Below are positions 10,596 to 21,366 of a stretch of DNA of 64,000 nucleotides, in pieces. The first letter of the stretch is position 1; every line of letters begins with the position of its first letter. A program made the translations under genes and the position numbers. The stretch covers positions 1 to 64,000 of the forward strand of contig CAJNOI010000037.1 of NCBI GenBank assembly GCA_905250115.1, written 5' to 3'. Below the pieces are notes generated by a model, which saw only the letters and a program-made list of their open reading frames with translations, had not been told where the DNA came from and searched no databases. The DNA is from Adineta steineri (taxonomy: Eukaryota; Rotifera; Eurotatoria; Adinetida; Adinetidae).

Positions 10596-13500
10596 TCATA
10601 GTTGTTCGGCTCTTTTATTGCGTGCAATATATGCATTAATCTGAAATTCGACGTCGTCTCCGATTCGATTGAGTTCGGCATTTAGTGTAGTGAGTGTCTA
10701 GATGAAACAACGCGCGTAAAGACATGATGTATATGAAGAGAGATGGCTAATTACTGTGTTATGTCGTAATCCATCAGCCAAATGTTGTGCTCCAACATCA
10801 CCAATTATATTACCTAGGAGATTCAGTGTGGTGAGTGTCTAGATAAAAAAAGTACAGGTAAATACATATTTTTGATGAAGAGAGAATGCTAATTACTGTG
10901 TTATGCCGTAGTCCATCAGCCAAATATTGTGCTCCAATATCTCCGACTTGATTCCATTGAAGATCTAGTGTGGTGAGCGTCTATATAAAAAGTCAAGGTA
11001 AAGACATCCTATACATGAAAAGAGAATGCTAATTACTGTGCTATATCGTAATCCACCGCCCAAATACTTTGCTCCAACATTTCTGACTAGATTCGATGCG
11101 AGATCTAGTGTGGTGAGTGTCTAGATGAAAAATTACAGACAAAGACATGGTATAAATGAAGAGAGAATGGTAATTACTCTGTTGTATCGTAATATATCAG
11201 CCAAATGTTGTGCTCCAACAGCTCCGATTTCATTATGTCGAAGATTTAGTGTGCTGAGTGTCTAGATAAAAACGTACAGGTAAAGACATATTTTAGATAA
11301 AGAGATAATGCTAATTACTATATTATGTCGTAGTCCAGCAGCCAAATATTGTGCTCCAACATCTCCGATATGATTACGTGTGAGATTTAGTGTGGCGAGT
11401 GTCTAAATGAAAAAGTGCAGATAAAGACATGTTATACATGAAAAGAGAATGCTAATTACTGAATTATATCGTAATCCATCACCCAAATGTTGTGCTCCAA
11501 CATATTCGATAAAGTTACGACCGAGATCTAGCGCGGTGAGTGTCTAAATGAAAACAAAAAGGTAAGAACATAATAAACATGAATGAAGTATGACAATTAC
11601 CATGTTATGTCGTAATGCATCTTCAAAATACTGTGCTCCAACAGTACCGATTTGATTACCTCCGAGATATAGTGCGCTGAGCGTCTGGATAAAAAAGTAA
11701 GGATAAGGTGTTGACAAAGATGAAGGGAATAAGAGAATTACCGTATTATATCGTAATGCATCACCGAAATACTGTGCTCCATCATGTCCGATTTTATTAC
11801 CTGACAGATCTAGTGAGGTGAGTGTCTAAATGAAAAAAAATGAGGAAAGAACATAATAAAAATGAAGAGCGTATAAGAATTACCGTATTATGTCGTAATG
11901 CATAACCAATATGCAGTACTCCATCATCTCCAATTCCGTTAAACTTGAGATCTAGAGTCGTGAGCGTCTAGATATAAAAGTAGTGGTAAAGACATGACAT
12001 AGGTGAAAAGAGTAAGAGAGTTACCGTGTTATTTCGTAATGCAAAACTAAAATGATGTGCTCCAATATTACCGATTACGTTTTCTGCCAGACTTAGCCTG
12101 ATGAGTGTCTAGATATAAGAGTAGTGGTAAAGATATGACATAGATGAAGTGAATAAGAGGATTACCGTGTTATATTGTAATGCAATACCAAAATGATGTG
12201 CTCCAACAGCACTGATCTGATTACCTTTGAAAACTAGTGTGGTGAGCGTCTAAATCAAAACAAAAAAGGTGAGAACATAATAAACATGAAGAGAGTATGA
12301 GAATTACTGTGTTATATCGTAATGCATCACCTAAATACTGTGCTCCAACATCTCCGAGTTCACAATCTTCCAGATTCAGTGTGGTGAGTGTCTAGAGCAA
12401 AAGTGAAAATAAACAGATGATATATATAAAAATAGAATGAGAATTACTGTGTTATGTCGTAACGCATCAGCCAAACGTTTTGCTGCATCGGCTTTCAATC
12501 GACTATGTTGAAGATTCAGTGTGGCAAGCGTCTAGAGAAAAAGGTGAAGTGAAAGACATGATATAGATTTTGGAAATACGGCGGTCAGTCGTTTTTATAA
12601 TTGTTTATTATGGCAGTCGTGGTAGTCGGGAACGTGTTGATTGGCGTGTGTATATGAGTCTGAGGATTTCTATGGTCTTACATGCTGTACAGTGTTGAAA
12701 GTGATCACGTGAAAAGTTGATTAGAAAGGAAGGTATGGAGATTGACGATTACAGAGCATTCGTTTCATATTTTAGTTAATGTACTTGTTAGATTGGTTGG
12801 AAAAGGTGATGGATATGTGTTTATTGAATGAGAACCTTTAAATACGTCTATGGGAAACAACTGTGTAGGGTTGGATGATGTTCGGGAATTCCGAAGTATT
12901 ATACGAAATAATATAGATCGTATTGAAGTGGTATCCATCATTATCTTAGTGTCCCGCAGATATGGCAACAAGGTAATTCCTTTTCAGTAGTTTCTCAATG
13001 GGATTTTTTTATATGAATCAATGACACTATGGATATTTTCTACCAGAAGTCTCTATCAAGTGTCTGACTTTTATTTATTCATGTGGAGAATATGTATTGA
13101 TAAGAATATTTACTAATTTTAACTGTTGCTTTTAATGGCACGGAAAATTGTCTCTATGAAACAATTTTTTGGATGCTATTAAATTCATGGTAGATATCAG
13201 AGTAATACTTACTAAAATGTCTGACAAAAAGTATCGCTTTAGAATTATCTACGACTTTTCATTCTGGTAATGAAGTATGCTCGAAACTTCGTCTTTAGAA
13301 AAATGTCCTCTATATGAAATGTGGTTTTGAAGTAATATTCTTGGGAAAAGGTTCTACCTTGATGGTATGGATTTAAGTTATGTAACTAGTTAAGTATGTC
13401 GATGTCGTTGTGAATCGCACTTCTCCCCATCTCCATGCTCTCAAATGAACACGTATCGGCGATGTTTTTCACGAAAATTTCTAGGATGTTATTTATAACG

Positions 13501-14072
13501 AGATAAGCTAGTTCATAGGTGGTTAATTTCTTTCAAAATTTTATTTTTATTTTCGAAATGGTATGAAAGAAGGAATTAGACATACATCGAAAAATAAATA
13601 GCAGGGTTTTATTCATTTCTTATTGTTCTTATCTAAACATTGTGTGTTTATGATATCATACTTGGTTTGAAACGTGAGTATTTAGGTGGAATTGAAAAGA
13701 AAGAAAAAAAGAAACTATTTTTCACTGATTAGCACAACATTATTCTCATATTGTTATAATACAGCAAGTGAGTTTTAGAAAGAGATTAATTCTGATGAAT
13801 TAATTTGAGTAAGATATGATTTATTGAAGTTATTCCACTTAAGTATTGATTATTGGAATGAAAAATAATTTGAGAATTAATAGATAAAAGATAGACTTTA
13901 ATGATAGAAAAAAGTTTACCTGAAATCGATCATAACTGTTAACGATGCTGTTGAACCGTTGACACACAATGCTCATTGGACATAGAATCATAAAATTATC
14001 TAGATGATCCAGTATTCGGTAGACAAGTTCTACTGGTAATGTAAGAAAGGTGGCAATACTTTGTTTGGACAT
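10596..14072 (-). CDS. F-box + 14-exon LRR protein (gene A)
   Basis: Exon 1 (14072-13920, 51 codons) encodes an F-box-like segment, FLTLPVELVYRILDHLDN, expected to bind Skp1 of an SCF ubiquitin ligase. After a 1,388-bp intron come thirteen 84-nt LRR exons, each 28 codons and phase 0-0: 12531-12448, 12391-12308, 12249-12166, 12108-12025, 11967-11884, 11825-11742, 11684-11601, 11543-11460, 11402-11319, 11261-11178, 11120-11037, 10980-10897, 10838-10755. A last exon of 102 nt (10697-10596) carries the stop. Each repeat follows TLTTLNL..N.IG..GA..LADALR.NT, the ribonuclease-inhibitor type. Introns are about 57-62 bp. Predicted length is 448 residues. Likely role: substrate receptor or sensor; the ligand is unknown. 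The join of exon 1 across the long intron is inferred from phase and from the twin gene at 44693-47633. Confidence 0.75.
12532..13919. other. long first intron of gene A
   Basis: 1.4 kb without a recognised exon. The twin gene C has only 323 bp here. Parts are less AT-rich (about 12580-12960 and 13420-13500) and leave short open minus-strand frames, but none shows an LRR or F-box pattern. It could hold a decayed insertion. Confidence 0.4.
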
Positions 14073-14533
14073 TATAAACTATTCGTGTGTAAGGATTACT
14101 TATAAATCCGCCAAACAACAATGAAACAAAACACCAGTCTTATATACACTTTCAGTCTAAAGAAGCCAAGACAAGAGGGAGGAGAAAAAATGTAAAAGTA
14201 GTAGAACAAAATAAACAAAATGTGCATTGAAGAGAACAGGACGTGGAGAGCCAAAGAATGTTAGGAGAGGATATATCATAGTGTGTTGCAATGCATGTTG
14301 TATAGCCTTATATATTCATTGTATGATATATTGTTGTTTTTTCTTATCATTGAATGAGTTGATATTTGTTCTATATTGCAATTGGTTATTAGAAGAAAAT
14401 AATGATGTTATTGACAAAATGGTAGAATTGTGACAGCAATTATAATTTACATTTTCATTAAGACTATTTTCGTAACATAAAATGATTTATAGTATAATGT
14501 ATATGAAAATACAATACTTATTGTTCACAAATG

Positions 14534-14588
14534 AGGGTGGGTGGGTGTGGGTGTGGATAGGAAGAAAAGACGCTCACATCCACAGCCA
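14534..14588. repeat. telomere-like inverted pair 5
   Basis: The left arm GAGGGTGGGTGGGTGTGGGT is one of the purest G tracts in the window; the right arm is GCTCACATCCACAGCC. It lies about 460 bp upstream of the start of gene A. The G arm also has four GGG runs and so could form a G-quadruplex. Confidence 0.65.
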
Positions 14589-15485
14589 GTTACTTGTATC
14601 ATTAACGCACGTTACGCAGTTTAAAACAATTTTTACCGAATTTTATTTTTTTTAATATTTTTATGCCAATATTTATACTCGTTAATATGACTAGACAATA
14701 CCACATCTTCTTTATTTGTTGATTGAGTACAAACAAAAACGTCATGTTCTACAAATATTATATCGGAGCTCAGTCATTTGATTTCACACCTACGATATCA
14801 ATACAGAAAAAAAGTACATACCATAAATATATTACTTTTACTTTAAACTGTTCTTTTTAATCGGTTTGTCACAGAAACCACTTTTTCAAATTGTGATAAC
14901 AATCTATCTATAATATCCTTAATATAATAAGGAAAACATAAATATAAATTCTTTTTTTTTTGGTTTATTTTTTTAAAAATCAGAAACCAAGTCATAAAGA
15001 AAGATTTCTTCTTAAGAAACTCCATACAATATTTTGTTCGGGTGACCCCCACGAAATTAATCGTATTATATTTTTAAGAAGATACATACGCAAAGGGTTC
15101 TTACATATACATTTGTATATCGAATCTATATTTTTGCAACAACACCACATATTGAAACATTGTAGTTGATAAAAACTGAGAATTTATTTATCGTTATATT
15201 TGAGGAATGAAAATTGTATTTTATGCGTAATTGTTTGAACTTTTTATTAATACAAAGAATAATATAATACGTATCTTTATTTTACTAATATGAATAATTT
15301 ATTTTTATCTATACTAACAAGTAAAGATAAATTGACAAATCTATTTGTAAACTTATAACAAAGTATTGAAAATATATTATTCATCTCATTCATGAACATA
15401 CCTTCGAACTATATTTGACTTACAGCTAGTTATGTGTGATATGCAATATGAAGTAAAATATTAAAAAAACAATTTTCATTTTATA

Positions 15486-15524
15486 CGAGCTTTCGATGCT
15501 GAACTTGCATCATCATCAGGCATG
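15486..15524 (-). other. hammerhead-ribozyme-like core, possible Penelope-element remnant
   Basis: Read on the minus strand, CTGATGA is followed by GATGC, a seven-base loop, GCATC and GAAA, then GCTCG. CTGATGA and GAAA around a short stem are the conserved core of the hammerhead ribozyme, which occurs in Penelope-like retroelements. One extra base sits between CTGATGA and the stem, and no closing stem III or matching stem I was found nearby. It is therefore a remnant or a coincidence rather than an active ribozyme. Confidence 0.3.
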
Positions 15525-15770
15525 ATGGTCTAAAGATTTATTATTATTTATGAATAAATTACAATTAAAAAATTAAAAAATACATGTGTTGAAAGATATG
15601 TCATTTATTGTTCGATTAGCTAATCTTTTAGTATACAACGTTTCTTTTATTTCTCTCTTTCTCTGATTATTGTCATGTGCTATTATTGATGTATCTTCGA
15701 ATCTGAAATGATGGTTATGTGTTTTTGTATGGTTTACCAGATTACTAAAGTTTTGTTTAAGATTATTTAC

Positions 15771-15838
15771 GGGTGTGGGTGCTATTCCTATGTCAGAACC
15801 AAACCCACACGCTCACGCACACCCATATCCACACTCAA
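15771..15838. repeat. telomere-like inverted pair 6
   Basis: GGGTGTGGGTG, about 18 bp of spacer, then a long C arm with AAACCCACACGCTCACGCAC and ACCCATATCCACACTC. Confidence 0.6.
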
Positions 15839-16213
15839 CTTCTCACCCCTAATTTAAATTAAAACAAAAAAGTTATCAAACCTTTCTATAAGAAATTACT
15901 ATAGGTCCACCACTACTTTTGGAATGGCCTAAGTAATAGATCAGAACAAATAAACGATTTGAAGAAGTATATCATCAATTTTAATGCCTTTCAGATGCTA
16001 AATGAGTGCTCTATTATATAAGTTACATCTGTATGTTAAAATAACATATCATCACATCATCCCGACATTGTCAATATTCGATTACGTTTATAATCACTAA
16101 AAATAAATATGATTAAATAAAAAAAGAAATGTTCTTTTTTTGCTTATTTATTTTTTTTTTGAAGAAACAGAATGAAAAAGATATAAATGAAAGAACAGGT
16201 GTAAACTTTAATC

Positions 16214-16313
16214 NNNNNNNNNNNNNNNNNNNNNNNNNNNNNNNNNNNNNNNNNNNNNNNNNNNNNNNNNNNNNNNNNNNNNNNNNNNNNNNNNNNNNNN
16301 NNNNNNNNNNNNN
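16214..16313. other. assembly gap (100 N)
   Basis: One hundred N. The round number suggests a placeholder of unknown true length. Frames drawn through it are meaningless. Confidence 0.95.
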
Positions 16314-16450
16314 TCATGAAAGATAAAGAGGAATTTTTATCTCTCATAAGGAATAAGCCAACAATGTCAATTTGAATACCTGGGTTTTTTTCACCTATAG
16401 AACGGCAAAATATTCTCATTGAAATTGGTAAACTCAAACTAGGATGAATG

Positions 16451-16491
16451 GCTGTGGTGTAGATGGGTAATGAAACCTACACCCACACCTA
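16451..16491. repeat. telomere-like inverted pair 7
   Basis: GCTGTGGTGTAGATGGGT and CCTACACCCACACCTAC with a short spacer. It lies about 240 bp upstream of the toxin-domain-like gene. Confidence 0.5.
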
Positions 16492-16729
16492 CAAATCCTT
16501 CTCAATTCTTTAGAAGAAAGGATTGATGACAGATTTGATTACGCTCATAATCTGTTATATAGTCATAAGCGAATATTGAAAGTTTATTACTCGCCAGTTT
16601 TGTTTTTACAGTGCAGATAAGATGATAAAAACTCCACTTTTACGTTCTTTTTCTTCGTTTCTTATATAATTTACAGTACTTTATAGCTATACAGCACTCT
16701 CACTATTCCTTACGTAAAGAGAAGAAGCA

Positions 16730-17125
16730 ATGTCAAACAGACGAAACCAATCTCCTGCCGGTGGTCATGGTCACAACTCAAGATCCAAGAGCAATGAAAG
16801 ACTGTCTCCATCGGGCAGACCCAAGCCCTTGGATACCTACAGCGAAACGCGTACGGCCGCCTTTCACAAGGCTAAAGACATGAACGACATTCCTCGCTGC
16901 CAGAAGCCAGACCGCCAGGACCGGACGATCGAAGACACAAGCAACGAAGGTATGACGTGCGACGAGTACACTTTTACTAAGCCCAACGGAGATATTATTA
17001 TCATCCGACATGACAATCCTACGAGGTACAAGGAGGTGGTGGGAAATCAACCGGCGCACTTTAATGTGACTGTGAACGGCATATATACGAAGCAGCATCA
17101 CTACTACGGACCAGCACCAACGTAG
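16730..17125 (+). CDS. small protein resembling a bacterial polymorphic-toxin nuclease domain
   Basis: An intronless frame of 131 codons, visibly richer in GC (about half) than the surrounding DNA. From residue ~37 it matches, from memory of the family, the C-terminal nuclease-like domains of bacterial RHS/PAAR polymorphic toxins: an AFHKAK...IPRCQKP block, then EYTFTKPNGDIIIIRHDNP, then AHFNV, and a terminal HHYYG. Conserved His residues sit at the R-H-D-N-P, A-H-F-N-V and H-H-Y-Y positions, as expected for an HNH/Endo VII-type fold. The first ~35 residues are Arg/Ser/Gly-rich and not part of the domain. No signal peptide or delivery domain is present, and no partner immunity gene is seen next to it. 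A poly(A) signal lies at 17237. Bacterial origin and a domesticated role, for example defence, are inferences; activity cannot be judged. Confidence 0.6.
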   Translation: MSNRRNQSPAGGHGHNSRSKSNERLSPSGRPKPLDTYSETRTAAFHKAKDMNDIPRCQKPDRQDRTIEDTSNEGMTCDEYTFTKPNGDIIIIRHDNPTRYKEVVGNQPAHFNVTVNGIYTKQHHYYGPAPT

Positions 17126-17662
17126 AAACAGTCGAAGAAGTGACAACATGTTCTTGTCACGTATCTCTACTATGCAGAAGTTTCATTTTTTTCAGTTTTT
17201 GTGTGCTCAAAAAGTAAAAATAAAAATCATTTGATAAATAAAACTATAGTTATTTAATTTTTAAGGCTTAGCAATGGATCAAAGTTCTTTTCGTAGTTCG
17301 TTGTATTTGAAACGTAATTCAACATTTGAAAATAATACGCGATAGCAATTTCTTGAGGGTGTGTGTGAGAGTTATCAGATGATAGATACCCACACCCACA
17401 TCCATTCTAAATGCTTCGCTTTGCATCGCATTAATTATTCAATCATACCGGCAATCGTACTACATGTACTATCCACACACATCATTATACGTTTAAAACT
17501 TTCAGATAGGGTGTCAATTTTTTATTCAATTATAGTCATTCCAAGCCTTCAAAAAAACTCGGATTTACATATGCTGAGCATAAATGTCAAGTAATTATTG
17601 TCATTAGTTCGTTTTATGGTTCTTTCTCACAGAGGAACATAATTGCTACGATTGTTTGCGAA
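17126..17662. other. convergent intergenic stretch with telomere-like pair 8
   Basis: Lies between two gene 3' ends. It contains the pair at 17356-17407: GAGGGTGTGTGTGAG on the left and ACCCACACCCACATCC on the right, with a spacer of about 17 bp. Nothing else was recognised. Confidence 0.5.
17237..17242 (+). terminator. poly(A) signal of the toxin-domain-like gene
   Basis: AATAAA about 110 bp after the stop at 17125. It indicates eukaryotic transcript processing of a gene with a bacterial-looking product. Confidence 0.5.
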
Positions 17663-20451
17663 TCATCGAAGAAAAAGACGATTCAATTCAACGCCTGGCT
17701 GAGCAGTTGTGTTCTTTTGAGCGGCCTCCAAATTCTGCCCTGCATCTATCGGAGCATCATTGTTATCTTCCACAACACCAACCCGATTTGACATTTTTTT
17801 TTGTATTTTTGCTACAATGAACCAAAATACAGGAGCCATTGTGAGTTTGACAATGAGGAAAACGAGTCCAAATATTTCCAATGCCACAATAGTAAAGAGA
17901 ACGTTGTGAAATATAATTTCTCCTTGACGAGCGATCTATTACAGAACATAAAAAAAGAAATCAGACAATATTCTATATTATTATTGTTTCTTACCGGATC
18001 TTGAGTGTTCTTGATGAAGAACGGTGTTTCAACGAATGTCACTTGAAATGTTGTCATATTTGTTAGATAACGTAGGTATGAACCTTGTTGAAAATAAACA
18101 AGTTCATCGTTTATTGCTTCGATAGTAAACGTGGGAATCCAAATACCAGTATACTTTGTGGCATCACTCGGCGAAAGGCCAGTCGTTCGATTAATTACTT
18201 TGGTTAGTTGAATGTTGATTTGTGTTGCTTGTGCAAGTGTTTGATTATCTGTATAGAACATTTGACAGAAGCTGAGTACTTGCCTAAAGTGAATGCTCCC
18301 TTCGCTTGCGGCAGAAGATCCTCTCAAACACACATAAGCTCCACCGATATAGTAGGGTCCGCCTAAAATAAAGTTGAGAGTCATCTGATGAGCAGGAAGA
18401 GTGAGCGAAACAGTTTGAGTGGCTGGAATTTGATCACCATACGAACAGTTTAACCAGGGAAGTTGAATTAGGTTAACACCAATAATTTGTTGAATTGTCA
18501 GACTACTACAATTAAAAAGTGTCTGCACGAAATTGACTTCAAGAGTGAATTGTTGCGAATCGAGCAAGCTGAAAATCGGTGCTTCTTCCTGGTTGCGAGG
18601 TGTAGCAAGAAGTTGAAGACTCGTACTGAATTTTGCATTACGCATAGTTGTATCACAGGCGAATGGTACACTGTTCGTCTTCTCGATCGGATAGAGATAT
18701 ACAAACGAATTACTAAAAACATAGGCAAAACAAACCAAGACAATGATTCCAAAAGACATCAATCCACCCATCCATAGTGTGCCTTCGCCAATTAAATCAG
18801 TTTGTCGAAAGATACGCACAATAACCGCTCGATGTTTTCCACCCCAACGAACAAGTTGCAAGATTCCTACGATGCTTAATAAAAGTAACGCCATAGCAAT
18901 GACAATGACCGTCCAGAAAAGAGGTGAAACAAGTATACATGAAGGGGTAGATCCGATACTAAACATGGCTTGAATTAGAATATCATCGAAAATGATTGAA
19001 TCAGGAGATTCTGGATATGCTAACGCTTGACTGATATTATTGACAGTGTCTAAAGGAATGTCTGCAATAGATCCCAAAGGACAAAATGAACTAGAGTTAC
19101 AAGCCGTGCATGATGAGATAGTTGAATAACCCGCGTTTCTTGTACCGATAGGACATAACTTGCAAGGTCCTACAGTGGTAATATCATTGTACGTGCCTGG
19201 TATGCAAGAAGTCGTTTGCATAAGTCCGATCGAGTTGGCATTAAATGATAAGTATTGAGAGCTCATAGAAGCAGATGCGAATGGAATAACAAGAACCACT
19301 TCACTATACCCGAATAATATAGCTAAATTTGCGTGTGTAACCACAACAAGGAGTATATTGGAAGTCGAAGTTGAGCTATCAGCTGGTTGTTGACTGTTTG
19401 GTAGAGTAAACAATGGTGCCGACATGTCATTGTTGGAATCAAATTCAACTATCTCTATTCGTGACACAGACCAAGGTGATATCGCTCTTGTAAGTGAGAC
19501 AATGGCGCATGTATCATTCGATAACCAAACTAGAGATTGTCCATAGCCAACTCCAAGGACATCGGAAATGTAGGACTTGATTAGAATGATATCGGTCGGG
19601 ATAAATTCGATCATCACTACCGTATCGTATTGTGATAACCCAATTAAAGCAACTGATCTACCATCTTGGATGGAAATGGCCATGTTCATTATGTTTGAAG
19701 ATATGTAATAGGGATAATCTTGATAGACGAGTTCATTCGGAAGGAGAAGTAAGTATGGCATCGTGGATGGTTTTTGTACGTTGGCCTGCGTCATGTAATA
19801 TGCACAAGGAGTACAAAAGAAATTCACCAAGTCACACTGATATCCAACCACTAAAACAGAATCGATTGATGTTGCCGCCATGGCGAACGGAATGAATCCA
19901 GGATACCAAGTCGGTTGAGAACCAAAATACCATGCTGTCATATTCCAAATCGAAGAGTAATTTGTCAGTTGAATATTATAGTTTAATAAATCATATACGA
20001 AGAAGACTCCCATCGATAAACCGAAAGCGACTTGACCGGAATCATCAACTGCAAGAACAACATGTTCAAGTCTAGCAGTGTCCGTAGGCAAAATCTGTTC
20101 GTCAAGAACAGCACATGAATCTATACCATTGATAATGCGAACGAATTGTGTATTGGTACTTATAATCAATCCAATAGCAACGAAAGTCAGTTGACTACTG
20201 TTCTGACTTTTGCCCATGCTGACACTGTAGATGTATTCGTCGGTAGTTCCAGAATATACGCAAGTATTCCACCATAGAGTATCCAAATTCATGACAGCGT
20301 AAGAAGACTGATCATTTGCAGCTCGGACAATAAGATGATCGCTCATTGTTAGAAGATGTCCATAGGCATCAGCGTTTGATGAAACGAACGAATCTGCACT
20401 GATAATAACACAAAAGCAGCTAAGAAATAGGACGAATACGCTTTGTTTCAT
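17663..20451 (-). CDS. secreted/membrane protein with GCC2/GCC3 cysteine-rich domain
   Basis: Exon 1 (20451-17995, 819 codons) starts with a signal peptide (MKQSVFVLFLSCFCVIISA). A long extracellular part without recognised repeats follows. At about residues 420-465 a cysteine-rich block (SCIPGTYND...CKLCPIGTRN...CTACNSSSFCPLGS) matches the ephrin-receptor-like GCC2/GCC3 family. A membrane helix (about 505-530) and a second (about 560-585) follow, then a further cysteine-containing ectodomain. A GTAAGA donor and TAG acceptor (intron 17994-17936, 59 bp, phase 0) lead to exon 2 (17935-17663), which adds a last hydrophobic helix and a short charged tail. Predicted length is 909 residues. Reading past the donor gives a premature stop, which supports the intron. 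The function is not known; a surface receptor or adhesion role is a guess. Confidence 0.75.
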
Positions 20452-21366
20452 ACTTTGAATCTCTACGATAGAAGAAGAAAATATATATAATGTTGCCTTT
20501 ACACTGAAAGAATATCATACTCGAAATGTAATTTCAAATGATATATCAAATGCTAATGTATATTTTAATATGTGCAGTTTTCAAAGTAACACCTCATCCT
20601 TTCCTACAGGTTCAAAATGTCACAACATATAGGGAAAGTCCAGTTGTTGATACTCGATATAAAAAACTAAAAAGATTTCTCGCGTGAATGTATCAGAAGA
20701 ATCTTTCAGTGAACTGTTATTATAAAATGTTCTTGGGAATTAGTGAGTGCATGTTTATGAGAAAAAAAATTACAAGAATGAATATAAAATAGAGAAAAAG
20801 AAAAGATACATTATTTTGTTGTTTCATAATGCATCAATTAGACATAATGTGATAATTGCTATAGAGAAAAAATGAAGTAAAAGCGTTCGTGCAAAATAAT
20901 AAAGATGAATATAGAAATTGTTTCTATAGAGATAATGTGTCTGAATTAGTCTCTTTTAAAATATATCAATTAGATGTTGTTGTTTTTTTCTTTGAATGCT
21001 TCTTTTCATAGAAAGAGAATGCTTTTAATAATCATGATCAAAACAGGAAGGGCGTGAAATGATGTAAATGACGTATGTCTATTTTGATCAACGCATATGA
21101 TAGTAGAATAATGCTAATTATCGAGTTTTCTGCCATCGTCTTGAGAGTAGGTTTGAGTATGAAGAAGGAGAAAAAAGAGTCGAAAAAAAACATTGCCGTT
21201 TCATCATGGCATCTATTTATGATTATCAAAACAATAAATAACATGAGGGTGTAGGTATGGAGTTTTTTATTGATTCCATATCCGCATCCACTCCTACGAT
21301 GAATTCCGATGTTTTTAAGTTTGTTTAGTAATATTCTTGGCTAAAATATATCATGAAAAGTTAATT
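20452..21366. other. intergenic stretch with telomere-like pair 9
   Basis: AT-rich. The pair at 21245-21297 has GAGGGTGTAGGTATGGAG on the left and CATATCCGCATCCACTCC on the right. No coding region was recognised. Confidence 0.45.

Larger units (their letters stand above)
14073..16729. other. AT-rich desert with repeats and an assembly gap
   Basis: No gene recognised. It contains telomere-like pairs at 14534-14588, 15771-15838 and 16451-16491, a hammerhead-like motif at 15486-15524, and 100 undetermined bases at 16214-16313. Confidence 0.45.

Noticed and set aside
16778-17149. Antisense 123-codon open frame over the toxin-like gene
   Set aside because: It is the complement of a GC-rich real gene, has no domain, and the sense frame has clear family motifs and a poly(A) signal.
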